Part shown: positions 61,561 through 64,000 of the stretch, one piece after another
Layout: each line of letters opens with the position of its first letter
Numbering within the stretch: position 1 is the first letter of the stretch
DNA from: Campylorhamphus procurvoides
Taxonomy: Eukaryota; Chordata; Aves; Passeriformes; Dendrocolaptidae
Length of the DNA: 64,000 nt
Assembly (NCBI GenBank): GCA_013396655.1
Contig: WBMV01007620.1
Span: forward strand, 682,001 to 746,000
Direction: 5' to 3'
Position numbers and translations under genes: made by a program
Notes under the pieces: model-generated
What the model was told of the DNA's origin: nothing
Database searches by the model: none
The model's input: the letters and a program-made list of their open reading frames with translations, nothing else

Positions 61561-64000
61561 CCAGAACTAAAACGTTTTTGGCATGGACTTCAAAAGCTTT
61601 AGGTATCATGTCAACACCCACATTTCAAATTGTTGAGAGGTCCATGACCATCAGTGGTTGAGCTACAGTTCTGTGCATAAAAGCATGTTTTTCCTAAACA
61701 GAAGGGAAAACAACAAAGGCAGAGAATCCAGACATTTCCTTCCATAACTTGATACAAAATGAAACAAAAAACATTACACTGAAACAGGGTTTAAAAAGCA
61801 CTTCAGGATGATTCTCTTTGTGTTTTACTTTAAAGAGGTATTGAAGACTTTTGAAATATAATTTAAGTATAAAAGTAGGACATACTACAGTAGACACAAC
61901 TGTATCTGCACAAGTTCAGCTGTGATAAACTGGAGTTCTTCCCTTACTAGTGGATTTAGCTATACCATCCCAGATCAGCAGAAAGCTAAGGACACAGTCT
62001 TAACAGTGTCATTAATGTTTTGGATTTGTGTCTGTTATCAGAGCCCGTTCCAGTCAAAGAAAGATTATGCTAACCAAGGCTGGGATCACATATTTTCAAT
62101 GTAATAAAATGGGGTACACTTTTTAAAGTTGTGAATCCCATTTGGCTTTGAGCTCCAAGGCATAACTGTTGTTGAACTACTGACGTAGACAGAAGTTTAA
62201 ATGCTCAGAAGTGTTACTAAACAATATCTGAAAAGTTTCAGTTCTACCACCTTGAACGCGACGAAAGAATCATTCACCTCTCAGGCTGAATATTATGAAG
62301 GACAAAAAAAGAAAGCACGGTTTATCATGACACAGCTCTCCAATATATTTAAGTATCAGAATTCATGTTCCAGCTTTGGGTTCCTCCTTGCAGACTACAG
62401 TGATGCAACTTTTGTTCCTGGCATGCCTTCATAGCCAGCCTAACCTCCCAAGAAAAGGTGAAGGTACTTGCAGCACTCCTGAAAGAAGACAGCTTAGGTG
62501 AAATCAGACTGTGAGACACATTTGACCCCTCTGCTGCCCGCTGAATCACACTGACATCAGCAGACCAGCTATGCTGTTTACAGCAGGCCTGTGCCAGGGA
62601 GCACGATAAAGCAACAGCTGCAATTGCTCTCTTGGCTCAGCCTCAGGCACTCACATCCCTGTTCAAAGGTAGCCTGAGGCTCAAGCAATTCACATCCGTG
62701 CTGAAGTGCAAGGCAAACAGAGCCTACCATGGTCTCTGATTTCACCTGCCAGTACCAAACATTGAGATCCTCCTAAGAAAGACCCTACAGCTATCTCAGC
62801 TATCTCAGCTCCCGATCCCCAGCCATGTAACATCACTGCAGTGTGAAATGAGGCAGCAGCTTGGCCAAGCAACCACCACTGCAGCTGTTCCTCCACATGC
62901 CTCGAAGTAGCAGCGTGCCCTGAGTACCACCTCAACACAGGTTTGCAGGCAGTGAGTTCAAACTGGAGGCCTGCGATGGTGACAAAAGATAGTCTGCACA
63001 TGCATCCTCCACACACAGCCAAACATCCCTTTTCCTTTCTACTGTCCCTGAGAGCAGTGAGGTTTGTCCTGGGATAAAAACACCAGGTAAGTACTGCAGG
63101 AGGAACTGTCTGGATGCAGAGATGGGGGAGCCCAGATGTTTAGCATTGACTTTGGTGCACATTGGCCTGCATAGGGTATAAATTGCTGGAAACCCGGCCA
63201 ACTGGTCTCCCAATGTTGCAAGCAGCTTCTAGGTGGAGCCTCTTCCCGGCACAGATACCTGCAGATTTGTCCAGCCTGAAGATAGGGAACTTTTTGACAG
63301 GTGAGTAAAAAGCACTAAGATCCCATCGCATATGGAGATAAAATCCTAAAGTAGCTACACAGGTGCTTTGTTCCTTTGTAACTGTGAATTCAGCAAGGCC
63401 AAAGACTTGTAAACCTGTATTTTTCTAGCCAAACCTGCTTATATTATAAACCTTTGACATAAACTGTTGACTGAATATGAGACTAAGTGAACCTAGTCTA
63501 GACTTCTGTGAAAAGTCTGGAAAGCAAGGGGGTCTCACTGCAGCTCATGACTCAACCTGAGGGACTATGACCTGATTATACTATAATCTGTCATAACAGA
63601 TGAGAGCTGTTATTCAGGAACTGCATTGGGAATATTCATGTACTGAATTAGCAATAAAGCTAGTAATAATCATCCACATAATCGTTGTATCCCACTTCTG
63701 CCACCTGGCCAAGAGTCTTCGCTTGACTACTCTGCCACAAGTCCATCTTGATGAAGACAAAAAGTCTTGAATTCTCAACCAAATTCTTCACCAAGTCCTG
63801 GCACATTAGAAGAGCTTAACCTCAAGCTTCTACATCCACAATCAATGAACATTAGTTATTTTTTAACTAGAGAGTACATGCAAGTTTAATTTGACAATTA
63901 AAAAACAATGTATGATTACGTTGATAAAAGCAGGGCATGACTGCAGAATGTAATATGAACTCCCACATATCTACCATAATTTGTCTATTTTATGGGAGAA

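Larger units (their letters stand above)
46238..64000 (-). other. MAP3K15: Large upstream (probably first) intron of MAP3K15, partial (17.8 kb in window)
   Basis: No coding exon of MAP3K15 is recognisable above 46237. The missing N-terminal coding exon is expected to be GC-rich in relatives, and no such block is seen. The region holds a C/A-rich low-complexity stretch (47610-47745), a hairpin (48400-48461), a 41-bp tandem duplication (56201-56282), a GATA/GGAT array (57041-57106), T12 at 58507-58518 and a CR1 tail (58937-59398). A mildly GC-richer stretch at 62500-63300 has no clear promoter or exon features. Confidence 0.75.

Noticed and set aside
62690..63022. 110-codon frame in a GC-richer stretch, considered as MAP3K15 exon 1 or a promoter region
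   Set aside because: The residues do not resemble the ASK3 N-terminus, no split-Asp donor is present, and CpG content is low.
1..64000. CRISPR arrays, operons, tRNA or rRNA genes, viral insertions
   Set aside because: No regularly spaced repeats, no cloverleaf-like or rRNA segments and no recognisable retroviral genes were seen; the splice-based gene and CR1 repeats show this is vertebrate intron-rich DNA.

Overview
The window is vertebrate nuclear DNA, most likely from a bird. It is AT-rich and carries short 5'-truncated CR1 LINE tails of the avian type (32711-32908, 41270-41500, 58937-59398 on the + strand; 25762-25925 on the - strand). The only gene I can support is split into small exons with GT-AG introns. 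There is no sign of prokaryotic genes, CRISPR arrays, tRNAs or rRNAs.

That gene lies on the minus strand and is the ortholog of MAP3K15 (ASK3), an apoptosis signal-regulating MAP3 kinase. I rebuilt 19 consecutive coding exons from 46237 down to 428. All junctions keep the reading frame and all introns are GT-AG. They total 2412 nt, about 803 complete codons. In transcription order they encode part of the N-terminal thioredoxin-binding region (exons at 46.1, 42.8 and 34.6 kb), the TPR-rich central regulatory region (32.1 to 20.0 kb), the PH-like segment before the kinase (19.5 to 13.5 kb) and nearly the whole Ser/Thr kinase domain (9.8 to 0.43 kb). The kinase has its glycine loop, VAIK-type lysine, HRD, DFG and activation-segment threonine intact. 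Paralog-specific residues ([35 protein letters not shown]) fit MAP3K15 rather than MAP3K5.

Both ends of the gene are missing. The first exon lies beyond 64000; 46238-64000 reads as the 3' part of a large first intron. The last exons (14-3-3 site region, coiled coil, SAM domain) lie below position 1.

The rest of the window is intron. It holds the four CR1 pieces, a MITE-like element with 19-bp terminal inverted repeats (43040-43302), microsatellites (GATA/GGAT array at 57041-57106, GGCA array at 39881-39920, homopyrimidine tract at 33607-33659, A18 at 30684-30701), a 41-bp perfect tandem duplication (56201-56282), a hairpin (48400-48461), and a 215-codon open frame at 44719-45366 of doubtful meaning. 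The observations most worth testing are a 72-bp phase-compatible candidate cassette exon at 37701-37772, a possible alternative terminal exon at 33402-33473, and the 215-codon frame. I did not find a convincing new biological system. Homology statements rest on recalled family sequence features, since no database search was possible.
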